A DNA stretch of 54,280 nucleotides from an uncultured Bacteroides sp. (GCA_949289265.1 CASENE010000059.1:1-54280), one strand, 5' to 3'; shown: positions 23,517 to 33,113, numbered from the stretch's first letter. The notes: generated from the letters alone by a model not told the origin. Translations and numbers: made by a program.

Positions 23517-24929
23517 ATGAATATGAAAACAGAGCATCCGAACATAAACCAGACTGATTCCCAGCCTGCCGACACCCAGCCGAAGCCGGTGCACCCGTTT
23601 GTGCTGCACAACGGCAGCGGCAACCTGTGCTGCCGGAGCTGCGGACGCCAAGACCGCCAACTGAACACTTACGACTGGCTGGCCGACATACCGGGCAATG
23701 CGCAGGAGTGTGACTTGGTGGAGGTGCAGTTCAAGAACACCCGCAAGGGATATTACCGCAACAGCAACCACATTGCCCTGGAGAAGGGCGACATCGTGGC
23801 CGTGGAAGCCTCGCCGGGACATGACATCGGCGTGGTGACGCTCACCGGCCGGCTGGTGCCCTTGCAGCTGAAGAAAGCCAACCTGAAGTCGGAGGCGGAC
23901 ATCAAGCGCATCTACCGCAAGGCCAAACCCATCGACATGGACAAGTATAAGGAAGCCAAGGCCCGCGAGCACAGCACCATGATACGCTCGCGCCAGATTG
24001 CCAAGGACCTGAAACTGCAGATGAAGATTGGCGACGTGGAATACCAGGGCGACGGCAACAAAGCCATCTTCTACTACATTGCCGACGAACGCGTGGACTT
24101 CCGCCAGCTCATCAAGGTGCTGGCCGAAGTGTTCCATGTGCGCATTGAGATGAAGCAGATAGGCGCGCGCCAGGAGGCGGGGCGCATCGGGGGCATCGGG
24201 CCGTGCGGGCGCGAGTTGTGTTGCGCCACGTGGATGACGTCCTTCGTGTCGGTGGCCACGGCGGCCGCCCGCTATCAGGACATCGCCCTCAACCCGCAGA
24301 AACTGGCCGGACAGTGCGCCAAACTGAAGTGCTGCCTGAACTACGAGGTGGATACCTACGTGGAGGCACAGAAGCGCCTGCCCAGCAAAGAGATTCCGCT
24401 GGAGACCGTGGACGGCACGTATTATTACTTCAAGTCGGACATACTGAGCAACCAGGTGACCTATTCCACGGACAAGACGCTGCTGGCCAACGCCGTGACC
24501 ATCAGCGGGCGGCGCGCCTTCCAGATCATCAACATGAACAAGCGGGGCGAGAAGCCCGACAGCCTCTTGGAAGGCTCGGCACGGACGGAGAGCCGCCGCC
24601 CGGCGGACTTGCTGGAGCAGGACGAGCTGACGCGCTTCGATCGCAGCAAGAAGAGCAAGAACAAGAAAAAGAAGAAACCGCAACAGGCATCCGCGGCTCC
24701 TGCCGCCCAGGGCGGAAACAAACCGGCGCCCAAACAGCAGGCAGCGTCCAAGAAAGACGGAGCGCAGCGTCCCGCCGCAGGGCAGTCGCCCAAGGGACAA
24801 GGGGGTGCGCCGCAGGGCAAGGGAGGACAACCCGCAGGCAACCGCCCCGCCCGCAAGCCCAAGAAACCGCAAGGCGACGCGCCGGCCAATGCTTCATCAC
24901 CCGCCAATGACACGCCTGCACAATCCTAA
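23517..24929 (+). CDS. ricT: PSP1-domain protein, RicT/YaaT family
   Basis: 470 residues. The central PSP1 domain (about 80-290) has the family blocks VEVQFKNTRKGYYRN, DERVDFRQLIKVLAEVF, RIGGIGPCGRELCCATW and KLKCCLNYE. The cysteines may bind an Fe-S cluster, as in Bacillus RicT, where a RicAFT complex affects RNA processing. The role in Bacteroidetes is not established. The last 120 residues are a low-complexity Lys/Gln/Ala/Pro/Gly tail, basic and probably disordered. gldH begins inside its last codons. Confidence 0.85.
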   Translation: MNMKTEHPNINQTDSQPADTQPKPVHPFVLHNGSGNLCCRSCGRQDRQLNTYDWLADIPGNAQECDLVEVQFKNTRKGYYRNSNHIALEKGDIVAVEASPGHDIGVVTLTGRLVPLQLKKANLKSEADIKRIYRKAKPIDMDKYKEAKAREHSTMIRSRQIAKDLKLQMKIGDVEYQGDGNKAIFYYIADERVDFRQLIKVLAEVFHVRIEMKQIGARQEAGRIGGIGPCGRELCCATWMTSFVSVATAAARYQDIALNPQKLAGQCAKLKCCLNYEVDTYVEAQKRLPSKEIPLETVDGTYYYFKSDILSNQVTYSTDKTLLANAVTISGRRAFQIINMNKRGEKPDSLLEGSARTESRRPADLLEQDELTRFDRSKKSKNKKKKKPQQASAAPAAQGGNKPAPKQQAASKKDGAQRPAAGQSPKGQGGAPQGKGGQPAGNRPARKPKKPQGDAPANASSPANDTPAQS

Positions 24930-25410
24930 GACACTGGCCGCCTGCTGCCTGTTGGCCGTCCTCTGCGGGGCGTGCAGGCAGCAGGTGGCGTTTCATGCCT
25001 ATCGCTCGCTGCCTGCCGACGGATGGGCGCGCACGGACACCGTCAGTTTCGAGGCCGTCCTGCCGGACACGGTGCCCGCCTTCCTCCTGTCTGTCGAGCT
25101 GCGCCACCGCACGTCCTATCCCTACCGTTCCCTCCCCGTGCAGGTGACGCTGGACGTGCGCGGGCGGCTGCCCGTGTGCGACACTGTCTGCCTGCCGGTG
25201 GCCGACAGCCTGGGCAACTGGTATGGCTCGGGATGGGGCGACCTGCGCACCGTGGCCTCGCCCTCCCTCTCCCTGCCTGCCGGACTGGGCGACACGTGCC
25301 GCGTCAGCCTGGTCAGCCTCTTGCCGGACAGCCTCCTGCCGGGAGTCAACGACATGGGCGTCCTGCTTTGGGTCGACACCGGCGAGGCATCCGACTCTTC
25401 TTCTCTCTAA
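24907..25410 (+). CDS. gldH: Gliding motility-type lipoprotein GldH
   Basis: 167 residues from ATG 24907, overlapping ricT by 23 bases. Signal peptide with lipobox LCGAC, then a beta-rich domain (ADGWARTDTVSFEAVLPDT, LSVELRHRTSYPYRSLPVQV, LLPGVNDMGVLLWVD) typical of GldH. GldH was named for gliding in Flavobacterium but occurs in non-gliding Bacteroidales, always near ricT/holB; its role there is unclear. The longer frame from 24805 lies within ricT and has no support. Confidence 0.85.
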   Translation: MTRLHNPKTLAACCLLAVLCGACRQQVAFHAYRSLPADGWARTDTVSFEAVLPDTVPAFLLSVELRHRTSYPYRSLPVQVTLDVRGRLPVCDTVCLPVADSLGNWYGSGWGDLRTVASPSLSLPAGLGDTCRVSLVSLLPDSLLPGVNDMGVLLWVDTGEASDSSSL

Positions 25411-25503
25411 TCCATTGTCTATAAATCTTTTCGGGAATGCTTCGGCGGGGGACTCGGACGCTCCGCGCGGGCGTTTCGCGTCCTTGCCCGAGGGAGGTTT
25501 AAG

Positions 25504-25605
25504 CCCCGCTTGCTGGCGTTATAGTCCCAGCGAGCGGGCATTATAGTCCCCGGTCGCTGGCATTATAGTCCCAGCAAGCGGGAGTTATAGTCCCCGGTTT
25601 ACTTG
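25504..25605. repeat. 22-bp tandem repeat locus A
   Basis: Four 22-base units (25518, 25540, 25562, 25584) follow a partial core at 25504, between convergent gldH and rodA. Each unit is a 10-base spacer (C A/G TTATAGTC) plus a 12-base core. The core alternates between CCAGCRAGCGGG and its complement form CCCGSTYGCTGG, so neighbouring units can pair as hairpins. The last unit runs into the rodA stop codon. Confidence 0.85.
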
Positions 25606-27053
25606 CGTCCGTCCCTGCCGGCGTCCATGCGCAGGAAGATGAAGAGCAGGATGGTGAAGCCCCACAGCGACGAGCCGCCGTAGCTGAAGAAGGGCAGCGG
25701 GATGCCGATGACGGGCGTCAGACCCAGCACCATGCCGATGTTGATGAAGAGGTGGAAGAGGAAGATGCTCATCACCGAGTAGCCGTAGACGCGGCCCAGC
25801 GTGGTGGGTTGGCGTTCGGCCAGGTGGAGCAGGCGCAGGATGAGGGCCAGGAAGAGCAGCAGCACGGCGGCCGAGCCGAGGAAACCCTCTTCCTCGCCCA
25901 CGGTGCAGAAGATAAAGTCGGTGTCTTGCTCGGGCACGTATTTCAGCTTGGTCTGCGTGCCGTTTAGGAAGCCCTTGCCCGTCACCCCGCCCGAGCCGAT
26001 GGCTATCTTGGACTGGTTGACGTTGTAGCCCGCCCCGCTGGGGTCTTCCTCCAGGCCCAGCAGCACCTTGATGCGGATTTGCTGGTGGCTCTCCAGCACG
26101 CTGTTGAACATGTAGTCGGCCGAATAGAGGAAGCCGATGGAGCAGACGGCAAAGGCCAGCGTCAGCACGTAGGCCACCCGCCGCGTCTGCAGGGCCAGGT
26201 AGCTCAGGTAGCCGGCCAGCAGGACGCACAGCCCCCACAACACATACACGAGGTTGAAGGGCGCTATCCATTCGGACACGGCCAGGGCTGCCAGCAGCAC
26301 GCCCGTGGTGACGCCGGCTATCAGCCTGGCCGCCGCGGCCCGTCGGGTGTAGACCCATGTCATGCCGGCGGCCACCAGCAGGACGAGGGTGAGCACCAGG
26401 AACTGGCCCAGGGGCGTGGGCGTGTCGGCCAGCATTGCGTCGGCGTAGCGGATGCCCAAGACGAAGTAGAGCACGGCGCAAACGCCGGCAAAGAGCACCG
26501 TGCCCGGCATGCCCTCGCGATAGAGCACCAGGAAGAACGACAGGTAGACCAGGGCCGACCCCGTCTCGCGCTGGGCCACGATGAGCACCATCGGCACCAC
26601 GATGATGAGGCCTGCGGTGAGCACGTTGCGCCACCCCCTCAGCACGTAGCCGTAGGCGTTCATGCAGCGGGCCAGTGCCAGCGCGGTGGCAAACTTGGCA
26701 AACTCGGCCGGCTGCAGGCTGACCGGCCCCAGGATGAGCCACGAACGGCTGCCCTTGGTGTCGGGCGCAATGAAGATGGTGACCGCCAGCAAGAGCAGCA
26801 GGATGCCGTATATCAGGTAGGAGTAGGTCTCGTAGAACAGGTCGTCCAGCATAAGCAGCACGCCCGCCAGCCCGAACGAGCAGATAATCCACACGAACTG
26901 CTTGCCCGCGCGGGTCGAGAAGTCCAGCAGGTCGTGCTCGCTGTAGTCGTAGCTGGCGCCGCAGATGCTGAACCAGCCGAAGGTGACCAGGATGAGGTAG
27001 ATGACCACCGTCGCCCAGTCCAGTGTCTTGAAGATGGATTCCTTGCGTCTCAT
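25599..27053 (-). CDS. rodA: Rod shape-determining protein RodA
   Basis: 484 residues, a SEDS-family peptidoglycan glycosyltransferase of the elongasome. There are ten or so membrane segments. Family motifs are WLILGPVSLQPAEFAKFATAL and KIAIGSGGVTGKGFLNGTQTKLKYVPEQDTDFIF, with the C-terminal FFSYGGSSLW. Longer than the usual 370-420 residues because of an extra membrane-rich insert around 195-270. It follows its partner PBP2 by 9 bases on the same strand. Confidence 0.95.
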   Translation of the reverse strand: MRRKESIFKTLDWATVVIYLILVTFGWFSICGASYDYSEHDLLDFSTRAGKQFVWIICSFGLAGVLLMLDDLFYETYSYLIYGILLLLLAVTIFIAPDTKGSRSWLILGPVSLQPAEFAKFATALALARCMNAYGYVLRGWRNVLTAGLIIVVPMVLIVAQRETGSALVYLSFFLVLYREGMPGTVLFAGVCAVLYFVLGIRYADAMLADTPTPLGQFLVLTLVLLVAAGMTWVYTRRAAAARLIAGVTTGVLLAALAVSEWIAPFNLVYVLWGLCVLLAGYLSYLALQTRRVAYVLTLAFAVCSIGFLYSADYMFNSVLESHQQIRIKVLLGLEEDPSGAGYNVNQSKIAIGSGGVTGKGFLNGTQTKLKYVPEQDTDFIFCTVGEEEGFLGSAAVLLLFLALILRLLHLAERQPTTLGRVYGYSVMSIFLFHLFINIGMVLGLTPVIGIPLPFFSYGGSSLWGFTILLFIFLRMDAGRDGRK

Positions 27054-27062
27054 CGTGCCTTC

Positions 27063-28937
27063 CTACCTCCCCCCTTCGCCATACATCACTACGCGCCGGC
27101 TGAAGTCGTCGGCCAGTTTCTCGTTTTCGGGCGACAGGTGCCCGTGCAGGTATTGGTCCATCATCAGCGCCCCGATGGGCACGCCGTAGGTGGCGCCCCA
27201 GCCTCCGTTTTCCACGTACACCACGATGGCAATCTGCGGGTCGTCTTTCGGCGCGAAGCCCATGAAGACGGAGTGGTCGCGGCCGTGCGGGTTCTGTGCC
27301 GTGCCTGTTTTGCCGCATGCCTCCACGCCGGGCAATATCGTGTTCACCAGCCGGCAGGTGCCGCTGCCCGTGCTTCCGGTGACGGCCGCCCGCATGCCCT
27401 CGGCCACCCATTCGTAGTATTGGCTGTCGATGCCCGTATAGCGGCGGGTGGTGTAGGCGCTGTCCAGCGGGTTGTCTTCTATCTCCTTCACGATGTGCGG
27501 GGTGATGAACCAGCCCCGGTTGGCGATGGTGGCTCCCAGGTTGGCAATCTGCAGGGGGGTGGTCAGCACTTCGCCCTGTCCGATGGCGATGCTGATGACG
27601 GTCAGCCCGTTCCACGAGCCCCGGTAGGCTTTGTCATAGAACTGGGCGTTGGGGATGAGGCCGCGCTGTTCGCCCGGCAGGTCGGTGCCCAGGCGATAGC
27701 CGAAGCCCTGCGCCACCATGTGGTCTTTCCAGACGGTGATGGCTTTTTGCGGCGAGCCGTATTTCTCTTTGTTGCCGAACATGTAGTACAGCCCCCAGCA
27801 GAAGTAGGCGTTGCACGAGGTGGCAATGGCCGGCACCAGCGTCAGCGGCGAGGCGTGGCCGTGGCAGCCCACGCGCAGCCCCCGGTGGATGAAGCCGTGC
27901 GAGCAGGGATAGGCCGGCGCGTCCTTGTCGATGATGCCTTCTTGCAGGAAGGTGACGGCCTGCGCGGTCTTGAAGGTGGAGCCCGGCGGGTAGGTGCCCT
28001 GTATGGCGCGGTTCAGCAGCGGTTTCTGCTTGTCCTTCTGCAGCAGGTTGTGGTTCTTGCCGCGCTGGCGGCCGATGAGCAGGTGCGGGTCGAAGGTGGG
28101 CGACGACACCATGCACAGGATTTCACCCGTCTTCGGCTCGATGGCCACGATGCTGCCTATCTTGTTCTGCATCAGCCGCTCGCCCAGCATCTGCAGCCGG
28201 ATGTCGATGCCCAGCCGCAGGTTCTTGCCCGGCACGGAGGGGCGGTCCAGCTTGCCGTCCATGTAGTGTCCCTGTATGCGCCCGTGGGCGTCGCGCAGCA
28301 GTATCTCCACTCCCTTTTCGCCGCGCAGGTATTTCTCGTAGCTCTTTTCGATGCCCTGCTTGCCTATGTAGTCGCCGCTGCGGTAGTAGTCGTCTTTCTC
28401 AATATCCCTCTTGGACACTTCTCCGATGTCGCCCAGGGCATGTCCGGCAGCGTTGTAGGTGTATTGCCGGATGGTGCGGCGCTGGATGCCGAAGCCCGGA
28501 AACTTGAACAGCTTTTCCTGGAAGATGCCGCACTCTTCGGCCGATAGCTGGGTCATGAATACCTGCTGCGTGTAGCGCGAATAGCCCGGGTTCTTGCGCC
28601 GGTTCTTCACGTCGGCCATCAGTTGGTCGAACTGTTCGCGGGTGATGTTCAGCGTGCGGCAGAAGTCCGCCGTGTCCAGGTTCTCCACTTCGCGCGGCAC
28701 AAAGGTGATATCGTAGGCCGGTTGGTTGAAGACAAGCAGTTCGTCGTTGCGGTCGTAGATGGCGCCGCGCGAGGGGTATTGCACTTTGTTGAGGAAGGCG
28801 TTGTTGTCGGCATACTTCTTGTATTCGTCCGACAGAATCTGCAAGTCCACCAGGCGGATGAGGTAGATGAGCACGATGAGGGCTGCCACTCCGCCTATCA
28901 CGTACTTCCTTTTCTCCAGTTTATAGTTCTTAGCCAT
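27063..28937 (-). CDS. mrdA: Penicillin-binding protein 2 (transpeptidase)
   Basis: 624 residues. One N-terminal membrane anchor (about 13-33), a dimerisation region, and a transpeptidase domain with SxxK at Ser320-Lys323 (GSTFKTAQ), SxN at Ser374-Asn376 (TSCNA) and KTG at 543-545 (KTGTAQ). It crosslinks peptidoglycan during cell elongation together with RodA and the MreBCD scaffold. The stop codon is TAG, which shows TAG works as an ordinary terminator in this genome. Confidence 0.95.
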   Translation of the reverse strand: MAKNYKLEKRKYVIGGVAALIVLIYLIRLVDLQILSDEYKKYADNNAFLNKVQYPSRGAIYDRNDELLVFNQPAYDITFVPREVENLDTADFCRTLNITREQFDQLMADVKNRRKNPGYSRYTQQVFMTQLSAEECGIFQEKLFKFPGFGIQRRTIRQYTYNAAGHALGDIGEVSKRDIEKDDYYRSGDYIGKQGIEKSYEKYLRGEKGVEILLRDAHGRIQGHYMDGKLDRPSVPGKNLRLGIDIRLQMLGERLMQNKIGSIVAIEPKTGEILCMVSSPTFDPHLLIGRQRGKNHNLLQKDKQKPLLNRAIQGTYPPGSTFKTAQAVTFLQEGIIDKDAPAYPCSHGFIHRGLRVGCHGHASPLTLVPAIATSCNAYFCWGLYYMFGNKEKYGSPQKAITVWKDHMVAQGFGYRLGTDLPGEQRGLIPNAQFYDKAYRGSWNGLTVISIAIGQGEVLTTPLQIANLGATIANRGWFITPHIVKEIEDNPLDSAYTTRRYTGIDSQYYEWVAEGMRAAVTGSTGSGTCRLVNTILPGVEACGKTGTAQNPHGRDHSVFMGFAPKDDPQIAIVVYVENGGWGATYGVPIGALMMDQYLHGHLSPENEKLADDFSRRVVMYGEGGR

Positions 28938-28952
28938 GTGTCGGTGCCCTCC

Positions 28953-29462
28953 TTATGGATTTCTTTGCCAGTGGATGCCTTCCAGGGCCAGGATGCAGCC
29001 CAACGTCAGCAGGGTGCTTGCCACGATGCGCAGCAACAGCAGGCCGACGTGGGCGGTGGAGAAGAACTCGATGCCCAGCAGCGCGCAGTGGTGCAGCAGC
29101 ACGCTTGCCGTGATGTATTTCAGAAACGGAGCCATGCCCAGCGTACGGATGCCGGGGACGAAACTGTCTGTCGTGTCGCGCGGGACAAAGAGGCGCAGCA
29201 ACAACGGGCGCACAAAGGCCAGCAGCACCGTGGCGGCAGCGTTCATGCCCGGCGTGTCCGAGTAGATGTCCACCGCCAGGCCCAGGAAGAAGGCCCATAG
29301 CATCTGTGCGTTGCGGGGCGTGTCCGATTCCAGTTTCAGTATCAGGTAGACGTAGAGGAAAGGCGTGGCATATCCGGCGATGTGCACGTTGTTCAGTATC
29401 AGCACTTGCAGCAGCAGCAAGCCGATGAACCAGCCTATTTTATGCAGGTAGTCGAGTATCAA
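28953..29462 (-). CDS. mreD: Rod shape-determining protein MreD
   Basis: 169 residues, a small inner-membrane protein with five or six membrane segments (IGWFIGLLLLQVLIL, LWAFFLGLAVDIYSD, ATVLLAFVRPLLLRLFV). MreD links MreC to the elongation machinery. Assignment rests on topology, the motif GLAVDIYSDTPGMNA and position between mreC and mrdA. Confidence 0.88.
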   Translation of the reverse strand: MILDYLHKIGWFIGLLLLQVLILNNVHIAGYATPFLYVYLILKLESDTPRNAQMLWAFFLGLAVDIYSDTPGMNAAATVLLAFVRPLLLRLFVPRDTTDSFVPGIRTLGMAPFLKYITASVLLHHCALLGIEFFSTAHVGLLLLRIVASTLLTLGCILALEGIHWQRNP

Positions 29463-29492
29463 AGTGGTTTAGAGTCTATGCGGTTGTTTCTG

Positions 29493-30341
29493 TTATTCGT
29501 TGTTCGGTTGCTCTTCCAGCTGCTCCCGTTCCGCCTGCCCTTCCACGGAAAGGATGCGTACGTCGTTGATCCGGCCGAAGTCGGTGGCCAGCCGGATTCT
29601 CAGCAGATAGGACAAGCCGTCGTGCGAGTCGGACATCTCGTCGATGTAGCCCACCAGCAGTCCCGGCGGGAATACGGCCGAATAGCCGCTGGTCACCACT
29701 GTGTCGCCCACGTTGAACTCGGCATGCCGGGGCAGGTCGCGCAGGTAGGCGTATTGCGAATCGCCGCCTTCCCACTTCAGGTAGCCGAAGTAGTCGCTTC
29801 CCTGGATTTTGCAACTCAGGCTCGACTTGCTGTTCAGCAGCGAGATGACCAGTGAGTAGTGCGGGGTGGTCTTGTAGACGATGCCCACCACGCCGTTGGC
29901 GTCTACGACACCCATCTCTGTGCGGATGCCGTCGGCCTCACCCCGGTCCAGTGTCAGGTAGTTGTCCAGGCGGTTCAGGCTGTTCTTGATGACGTGCGCC
30001 TTGTGCCACGTGTAGGCGGACTGCGGCGGGATGGAATCGAGGCTTGGGTAGTGGACGGAGTCTGCGTGAAGGTCGGCCAGTTCTTCTTCCAGCGTGGCGA
30101 TGCGTTGCTCCAATAGCATGTTGCGGTTCAGCAAGTCTTCGTTGACCTCCTTCAGGTGAAAGTAGGACGTGATGCCGCTTTGGGCTTCGTAGAGCTTGCC
30201 TGCTGCTGCGTTGGCCGAGGTGAAGAACACGCTTTGCTGGTAGCGGTTGAAGCGGAATAATAAAACAAAACTGGTCGCCTCCAGCAGGATAAAGAGGAAC
30301 CAGTAATTGTATTTCACCAGAAAGTTCAGCAGATTCCGCAT
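29493..30341 (-). CDS. mreC: Rod shape-determining protein MreC
   Basis: 282 residues. One membrane segment (YNYWFLFILLEATSFVLLF), a coiled coil at about 55-90, then the periplasmic beta-domain with RGEADGIRTEMGVVDANGVVG, YSLVISLLNSKSSLSCKI and GDTVVTSGYSAVFPPGLLVG. It activates PBP2/RodA in elongation. Start lies 10 bases after the mreB stop. Confidence 0.93.
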   Translation of the reverse strand: MRNLLNFLVKYNYWFLFILLEATSFVLLFRFNRYQQSVFFTSANAAAGKLYEAQSGITSYFHLKEVNEDLLNRNMLLEQRIATLEEELADLHADSVHYPSLDSIPPQSAYTWHKAHVIKNSLNRLDNYLTLDRGEADGIRTEMGVVDANGVVGIVYKTTPHYSLVISLLNSKSSLSCKIQGSDYFGYLKWEGGDSQYAYLRDLPRHAEFNVGDTVVTSGYSAVFPPGLLVGYIDEMSDSHDGLSYLLRIRLATDFGRINDVRILSVEGQAEREQLEEQPNNE

Positions 30342-30351
30342 AGCTTGTCCG

Positions 30352-31374
30352 TTATCTCATCAGGAACGAGAACTTATCCACATTCTTCAGGGCTACGCCT
30401 GTGCCTTTGGCCACGGCGTGCAAGGGGTCTTCGGCAATATGGAAGGGGATGTTTATCTTGTCCGTCAAACGCTTGTCCAGTCCGCGCAGCAAGGCTCCGC
30501 CGCCGGCCAGGTAGATTCCGTTGTGCACGATGTCGGCATACAGCTCGGGGGGCGTGTTTTCCAGCGCGCTGAGCACGGCTGTCTCTATTTTCGAGATGGA
30601 TTTCTCCAGGCAGTGGGCTATTTCCTGGTAGCATACGGGCACCTCCATGGGCAGGGCTGTGATGCGGTTCGGGCCGTGTACGATGTAGTCTCCCGGCGCG
30701 TCTTCGCCCAGTTCGGTCAGGGCGGCTCCCACATGTATCTTGATGCGTTCGGCCATGCGTTCGCTCACCTTCACGTTGTGCTGGCGGCTCATGTATTCCT
30801 GGATGTCGGCGGTAAGGTCGTCGCCGGCGATGCGGATGGAGTTGTTGCTGACAATGCCTCCTAGCGAGATGACGGCAATCTCTGTCGAACCGCCGCCTAT
30901 GTCTACAATCATGTTGCCTTCCGGCGCTTCCACATCTATGCCGATGCCGATGGCGGCAGCCATGGGTTCAAAGATGAGGTAGACGTCGCGCCCGCCGGCA
31001 TGTTCAGCCGAGTCGCGCACGGCGCGCAGTTCTACTTCCGTACTGCCCGAAGGCACACCGATGACCATGCGCAACGAGGGCGAGAAGAGGCGGCCTTTGC
31101 GGTTCACCATCTTCACCAGGCCGCGAATCATCTGCTCGCAGGCATAGAAGTCGGCAATCACGCCGTTGCGCAGCGGGCGGATGGTACGGATGTTCTCGTG
31201 CGTCTTTTCGTGCATCATCTTGGCTTTTTCGCCCACGGCAATCATTTTATCTGTGCGACGGTCCAAGGCTACTACCGACGGCTCGTCCACCACAATCTTG
31301 TCGTTGCAGGTGATGATGGTGTTGGCCGTGCCCAAGTCCATCGCTATTTCTTGTGTAAAAGAGAATAAGCCCAT
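30352..31374 (-). CDS. mreB: Rod shape-determining protein MreB
   Basis: 340 residues, a bacterial actin that positions the elongation machinery under the membrane. Nucleotide-binding blocks are DLGTANTIITCNDKIVVDEP, IVDIGGGSTEIAVISLGG and GIYLAGGGALLRGLDKR. It begins with a short amphipathic segment (MGLFSFTQEIAMDL). It is the first gene of mreB-mreC-mreD-mrdA-rodA on the minus strand. A repeat-rich gap of 109 bases separates it from purH. Confidence 0.96.
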   Translation of the reverse strand: MGLFSFTQEIAMDLGTANTIITCNDKIVVDEPSVVALDRRTDKMIAVGEKAKMMHEKTHENIRTIRPLRNGVIADFYACEQMIRGLVKMVNRKGRLFSPSLRMVIGVPSGSTEVELRAVRDSAEHAGGRDVYLIFEPMAAAIGIGIDVEAPEGNMIVDIGGGSTEIAVISLGGIVSNNSIRIAGDDLTADIQEYMSRQHNVKVSERMAERIKIHVGAALTELGEDAPGDYIVHGPNRITALPMEVPVCYQEIAHCLEKSISKIETAVLSALENTPPELYADIVHNGIYLAGGGALLRGLDKRLTDKINIPFHIAEDPLHAVAKGTGVALKNVDKFSFLMR

Positions 31375-31384
31375 TACTACTTAA

Positions 31385-31472
31385 CTTAGTGTTTAGTGAT
31401 TAGTGGTTAATGATTGGTGGTTAGCGGTTAATGATTGATTTCGCATTAATCACTAAGCGCTAACCGCCAATC
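31385..31472. repeat. TTAGTGATTAG-type repeats and inverted repeat between purH and mreB
   Basis: Iterated words such as TTTAGTGATTAGTGGTTA run from 31385. 31412-31440 and 31445-31472 form an imperfect inverted repeat (outer arms GATTGG..GGTTAGCG and CGCTAACC..CCAATC). Similar words recur at 49321 and 22330. Low-complexity intergenic sequence; possibly a processing hairpin between purH and mreB. Confidence 0.6.
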
Positions 31473-31483
31473 TCTGTCTTTTT

Positions 31484-33007
31484 TTAGTGCTTGAAGTGGC
31501 GGAACCCGGTGGTCACCATTGCGATGCCGTGTTCGTTGCAGTAGTCAAAACTTAACTGGTCTTTGATGCTGCCGCCCGGTTGGATGACGGCGGTGATGCC
31601 TTCGTTGCCGGCTATCTCCACACAGTCGGGGAAGGGGAAGAAAGCGTCGCTGGCCATGACTGCTCCGTGCAGGTCGAAGCCGAAGCTCTTGGCCTTTTCG
31701 ATGGCTTGTTTCAGGGCGTCTACGCGGCTGGTCTGTCCCACGCCGCTGGCCAGTAGTTGCTTGCCTTTGGCCAATACGATGGCATTGGACTTGGAGTTCT
31801 TCACAATCTTGTTGGCGAAAAGCATGTCCTCTACTTCGTTTTCCGTGGGGGCTTGGGTGGTGACGGTCTTCAGGTCGTCGGGCGTTTCCACCTTCAGGTC
31901 GCGGTCTTGCATCAGCACGCCGTTCAGCAGTGAGCGGAATTGCTTTTGGGGCAGTTCGGCAGGTTTGCGCACCAGGATGATGCGGTTTTTCTTCTGGCCC
32001 AGAATTTCGAGAGCGTCCACGTCGTAGTCCGGGGCGATAATGACCTCGAAGAATATCTCGTTGATGGCTTCGGCCGTTTCCTTGTCGATGACGGCATTGG
32101 TGATGAGCACGCCGCCAAAGGCTGATACGGGGTCGCCGGCCAAGGCGTCTTTCCAGGCTTCGAGCACGGTAGGTCGCGAGGCCAGGCCGCAGGCGTTGTT
32201 GTGCTTCAGGATGGCGAAGGTCGTTTCTTGGAACTCGTCAATCAGGTCTACGGCTGCGTTGATGTCCAGCAGGTTGTTGTAGGATATTTCCTTGCCGTGG
32301 ATCTGGTCGAACATTTGGTCCAGGTTGCCGTAGAAGTAACCTTTCTGGTGCGGGTTTTCGCCGTAGCGCAGGGCTTTGGGGTGATTGGCCGAGTAGCGGA
32401 AGGCCGTTCCCTCGCCGCCGTCGAAGTAGTTGAAGATGGCGGTGTCATAGTGCGACGATACGCCGAAGGCTTCTTTGGCAAACCAGCGGCGTTCTTCCAG
32501 CGTGGTGTTGGCGCCCCGTTCCATCAGGATGTCGCGCAACGGCTGGTATTGTGCCTGCGAGGCCACAATCACCACATCGTTATAGTTCTTGGCTGCGGCA
32601 CGAATCAGCGAGATGCCGCCTATGTCAATCTTCTCGATGATGTCGGCTTCGGGCGCGCCGCTGGCCACGGTTGCCTCAAACGGATAGAGGTCTACGATGA
32701 CGAGGTCTATTTCGGGGATTTGGTATTTTTCGATTTGCTGGCAGTCTTGTTCCAAGGCGCGACGGCAGAGGATGCCGCCGAAGATTTTGGGGTGCAGGGT
32801 CTTGACGCGTCCGCCCAGGATGGAGGGATACGTGGTAAGGTCTTCCACGGCCTTGCAGGGATAGCCCAATGATTCGATGAACTGGCGGGTGCCGCCCGTC
32901 GACAGGAATTCAACGCCTTCTTCGTGCAGCTTGGTGATGATTTCGTTCAGACCTTCCTTGTGGTAAACAGATACCAAGGCGGTCTTGATTCTCTTTGTTT
33001 CAGACAT
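31484..33007 (-). CDS. purH: Bifunctional AICAR formyltransferase/IMP cyclohydrolase
   Basis: 507 residues from ATG 33007 (MSETKRIKTALVSVYHKEGL). The longer frame from 33079 passes through the promoter, so I reject it. The N-terminal IMP cyclohydrolase part has FLSTGGTRQFIESLGY and GGRVKTLHPKIFGGIL. The C-terminal formyltransferase part has LRYGENPHQKGYFYG, LLDINAAVDLIDEF and KHNNACGLA. It catalyses the last two steps of purine (IMP) synthesis. Confidence 0.95.
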   Translation of the reverse strand: MSETKRIKTALVSVYHKEGLNEIITKLHEEGVEFLSTGGTRQFIESLGYPCKAVEDLTTYPSILGGRVKTLHPKIFGGILCRRALEQDCQQIEKYQIPEIDLVIVDLYPFEATVASGAPEADIIEKIDIGGISLIRAAAKNYNDVVIVASQAQYQPLRDILMERGANTTLEERRWFAKEAFGVSSHYDTAIFNYFDGGEGTAFRYSANHPKALRYGENPHQKGYFYGNLDQMFDQIHGKEISYNNLLDINAAVDLIDEFQETTFAILKHNNACGLASRPTVLEAWKDALAGDPVSAFGGVLITNAVIDKETAEAINEIFFEVIIAPDYDVDALEILGQKKNRIILVRKPAELPQKQFRSLLNGVLMQDRDLKVETPDDLKTVTTQAPTENEVEDMLFANKIVKNSKSNAIVLAKGKQLLASGVGQTSRVDALKQAIEKAKSFGFDLHGAVMASDAFFPFPDCVEIAGNEGITAVIQPGGSIKDQLSFDYCNEHGIAMVTTGFRHFKH

Positions 33008-33048
33008 GATGTTTGTATTAAAAAGTACGCGTAATTGATAATCACGTG

Positions 33049-33056
33049 CAAAGGTA
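33049..33056 (-). promoter_or_regulatory. -7 promoter box for purH
   Basis: On the minus strand the bases read TACCTTTG, matching TAnnTTTG, 42 bases before the purH ATG at 33007. Confidence 0.55.
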
Positions 33057-33080
33057 CGAATTTTGTCGCTTTGCCGCACA

Positions 33081-33113
33081 GAAAAAAGATAATTTTCGGG
33101 TTTTTAGCCCGAA
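33081..33113 (-). terminator. Terminator after dnaX
   Basis: On the minus strand TTCGGG, an 7-base loop (CTAAAAA) and CCCGAA are followed by a T-rich run (ATTATCTTTTTT). It lies 42 bases after the dnaX stop and upstream of the purH promoter box, separating the two genes. Confidence 0.55.

Noticed and set aside
25504-25605. Possible CRISPR array
   Set aside because: Units are 22 bases including the variable part, with no unique spacers and no cas genes nearby; cores are simply inverted copies.
26079-28547. 822-codon open frame on the plus strand opposite rodA/mrdA
   Set aside because: Shadow of GC-rich genes with all motifs on the minus strand; the product is a His/Gln/Gly-rich nonsense sequence.
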